Below, one piece after another: positions 62,326 through 64,000 of a DNA stretch of 64,000 bases. The notes under the pieces were generated by a model. It had not been told where the DNA came from and searched no databases. It saw only the letters and a list, made by a program, of their open reading frames with translations. The first letter of the stretch is position 1. The number at the start of each line of letters is the position of its first letter. The stretch is from contig NZ_JALPTH010000010.1 in NCBI RefSeq assembly GCF_023218175.1, positions 124,001-188,000 of the forward strand. The letters run 5' to 3'. This DNA is from Streptomyces lichenis (GTDB taxonomy: Bacteria > Actinomycetota > Actinomycetes > Streptomycetales > Streptomycetaceae). The position numbers were made by a program, and so were the translations under genes.

Positions 62326-64000
62326 CCGGCACCTCTCCCGCCGTCCCGGGAAGCCCCGGCCCCTCGGACTCCGCGCTCGCCCCCATGTCGTACGAGCAGG
62401 AGTCGATCTGGCTCAACGACCAGTTCCAGCAGGGTGGAACCGGGCGCTATGTCGAATCCTGGACGCACCGGCTGCGTGGGCGGCTGGACGAGTGCGCGGT
62501 ACGGGCGGCACTCGACGGAGTGGTCGCCCGGCACGAACCGCTGCGCACCGCCCTGGTCCTGGAAGACGGCCGCCCCGTCCAGCGGGTGGCGCCGGCCGCG
62601 CCCGTCCCACTCACCGTACGGCCCGTCTCCGCCGGTGAGTTGGCGGACGCTATCCGGGCGGCCGTCTCGGGTCCGCTGCCCGCCGACCGGCCTCCGCTGC
62701 TCCGGGCGGCCCTGCTGCGCACGGCGCCGGATGACGCGGTACTCGCCGTGGCCCTGCACCACGCGGCGATCGACGGCTGGTCTCTGCGGCTGCTGGACGA
62801 GGAGTTCGGCGAGCTCTACACCGCGGCCGTGGAGGGCCGTTCGCACCGGCTCCCCGCGCTGCCGACGACCTTCACCGCCTACGCCCGGGCCCGCCGCCCC
62901 GAGCCCGGCCCCGGTGACGGTGACGGCGGAGGGCGGGACGGTACGGGCTCCGGCCCGGCTCTGGAGTACTGGCGCCGCACCCTGGCGGGCGCCCCCGCGG
63001 AGTCCACGTTCCCGCTGGACCGGCCGCGCCCGGCCGTGCCCGACCATCGGGGCGGCCTGCTGGAGTTCGGCGTCCCGCCCGAGCTCGCCCAGGCGCTGCG
63101 CGCGGCCTGCCGCACCCTCCGTACCACCCCGTTCACGTTCCTCACCGCCGCGCTCACCGCACTGCTGGCGCGGCTCGGCGGCCAGGACGACGTGGTGCTC
63201 GGCACCCCGGTCACCCGGCGGGACCGGCTGGAGCTGGAACCGCTCATCGCCTGTCTGAGTGATGTGATGCCGCTGCGTGCCCGGCTCCGGCCCGGCCAGA
63301 CCTTCCGCGAGCTGGTCAGGGAGAGCACCGGAACGGTACGCGGGGCCTTGGCGCACCGGCATGTTCCGCACAGCCGGCTGGTCGCCGAGCTGGCGGGCGA
63401 GCGCGTCCCGGGGCGGTTCCCGCTGTTCCAGGTGGTGTTCACGGTGGACGACGCGGACGCGCCGGGGCTGCGGCTGCCGGGTGTCACCGCCGAACGGCTC
63501 CACCCGCACAACGGCACCGCCAAGTTCGACGTCTTCCTGGAACTCATACCGCTCGGCCGGGACGGCGGCTACCGGGGGCTGCTGGAGTACGCGACCGGGG
63601 TGCTGGACGCCTCGACGGCCGCCCGGCTGGCCGAGCGCCTGCTGGTCCTGCTGGCCGACGCGGTACGGAGCCCGGACACCCCCGTGGACGAGCTGGCCGT
63701 CCTACCGGAGGCGGAACGCGCCCTGGTGGCCGAGGAGTTGCCGCAGGGCGGTGCGCTCGGCACCGTACCGCCCCCGCACGCCCACGAGCTGGTCGCGCGG
63801 GCGGCCCGCCGTCATCCGGCCGCGCCCGCCGTGCTGGACGGCGGCCGGACCCTGACCTATGCGGCACTCGACGCCGCGGCGGACGCCCTGGCGCGACGGC
63901 TGGTCGCGCTGGGGGCGACCGGTCGGCGGGTCGGGGTGCGGATCGGGCGGTCCGCCGAGGCGGTGGTGGCCCTGCTGGCGGTGGCCCGGGCGGGCGCGGC
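62322..64000 (+). CDS. NRPS, condensation then adenylation domain (cut by window edge)
   Basis: The ATG overlaps the previous stop, and the frame stays open to the end of the window (about 559 residues). A condensation domain begins SYEQESIWLNDQFQQGG, continues ARHEPLRTALVLEDG, and has the catalytic HHAAIDGWS motif intact near residue 147. FPLDRPRPAVPDHRGG and GTPVTRRDRLELEPLIACLSDVMPLR are typical later motifs. From about residue 480 an adenylation domain starts (LVARAARRHPAAPAVLDGGRTLTYAALDAAADAL). With the free carrier and free A enzyme just upstream, this looks like the first elongating protein of a second NRPS line, accepting the amino acid held by the free carrier. Confidence 0.9.
   Translation, partial: MTGTSPAVPGSPGPSDSALAPMSYEQESIWLNDQFQQGGTGRYVESWTHRLRGRLDECAVRAALDGVVARHEPLRTALVLEDGRPVQRVAPAAPVPLTVRPVSAGELADAIRAAVSGPLPADRPPLLRAALLRTAPDDAVLAVALHHAAIDGWSLRLLDEEFGELYTAAVEGRSHRLPALPTTFTAYARARRPEPGPGDGDGGGRDGTGSGPALEYWRRTLAGAPAESTFPLDRPRPAVPDHRGGLLEFGVPPELAQALRAACRTLRTTPFTFLTAALTALLARLGGQDDVVLGTPVTRRDRLELEPLIACLSDVMPLRARLRPGQTFRELVRESTGTVRGALAHRHVPHSRLVAELAGERVPGRFPLFQVVFTVDDADAPGLRLPGVTAERLHPHNGTAKFDVFLELIPLGRDGGYRGLLEYATGVLDASTAARLAERLLVLLADAVRSPDTPVDELAVLPEAERALVAEELPQGGALGTVPPPHAHELVARAARRHPAAPAVLDGGRTLTYAALDAAADALARRLVALGATGRRVGVRIGRSAEAVVALLAVARAGA

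Overview
The window is high-GC actinobacterial DNA with frequent GTG/TTG starts, ATGA/GTGA gene overlaps, DmdR/IdeR-type iron boxes and an isorenieratene-type crtEIB / crtYTU locus. All of this points to Streptomyces or a close relative. It is accessory, secondary-metabolism DNA. No rRNA, tRNA, CRISPR array or intact insertion sequence was seen.

Region 1 (about 0.36-38.8 kb) is an iron-regulated mixed catecholate-hydroxamate siderophore cluster. Five iron boxes head its transcription units. One unit carries a degenerate isochorismatase-like gene followed by argC-argJ-argB-argD. The next carries an ornithine N5-monooxygenase, a stand-alone condensation domain and an MbtH protein. A divergent pair follows: an N-acetylglutamate-synthase-like acetyltransferase on one side, and on the other an aryl carrier protein, an EntS-like exporter and two NRPS genes of 4760 and 2411 residues. 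A further box heads dhbA-dhbC-dhbE-dhbB, which makes and activates 2,3-dihydroxybenzoate (DHB). The last box heads a DUF2470 gene. Reading the adenylation pockets by eye gives DHB-Gly-(Orn or Arg)-Ser-D-Ser-(Orn or Arg)-N5-hydroxyornithine, with an EntF-like thioesterase as the release domain. The arg genes would supply ornithine for this peptide independently of primary metabolism. This resembles, from memory, the qinichelin-type clusters of Streptomyces, but the DHB genes are included here. No uptake genes lie in the window.

Region 2 (38.8-43.5 kb) is a mixed stretch: an IstA-like helix-turn-helix protein, a DUF2945-DUF3140 pair, a MarR regulator divergent from an MMPL exporter with a clear palindromic operator between them, and a GNAT gene.

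Region 3 (43.6-54.0 kb) is a carotenoid locus. crtE-crtI-crtB and a Rieske protein run rightward, and crtY-crtT-crtU run leftward. An extra FAD oxidoreductase follows, and a probably frameshifted small membrane protein lies between the arms. CrtE carries an unusual insertion of 12-residue tandem repeats.

Region 4 (54.4-59.3 kb) holds envelope and housekeeping-like genes: DoxX, DUF350, a WGR plus beta-propeller protein, a PGRP-type amidase and a CAP-domain protein.

Region 5 (59.6 kb to the right edge) is the start of a second, unrelated NRPS cluster: a free carrier protein, a free adenylation enzyme with a long repetitive N-terminus, and a condensation-adenylation protein that runs off the window.
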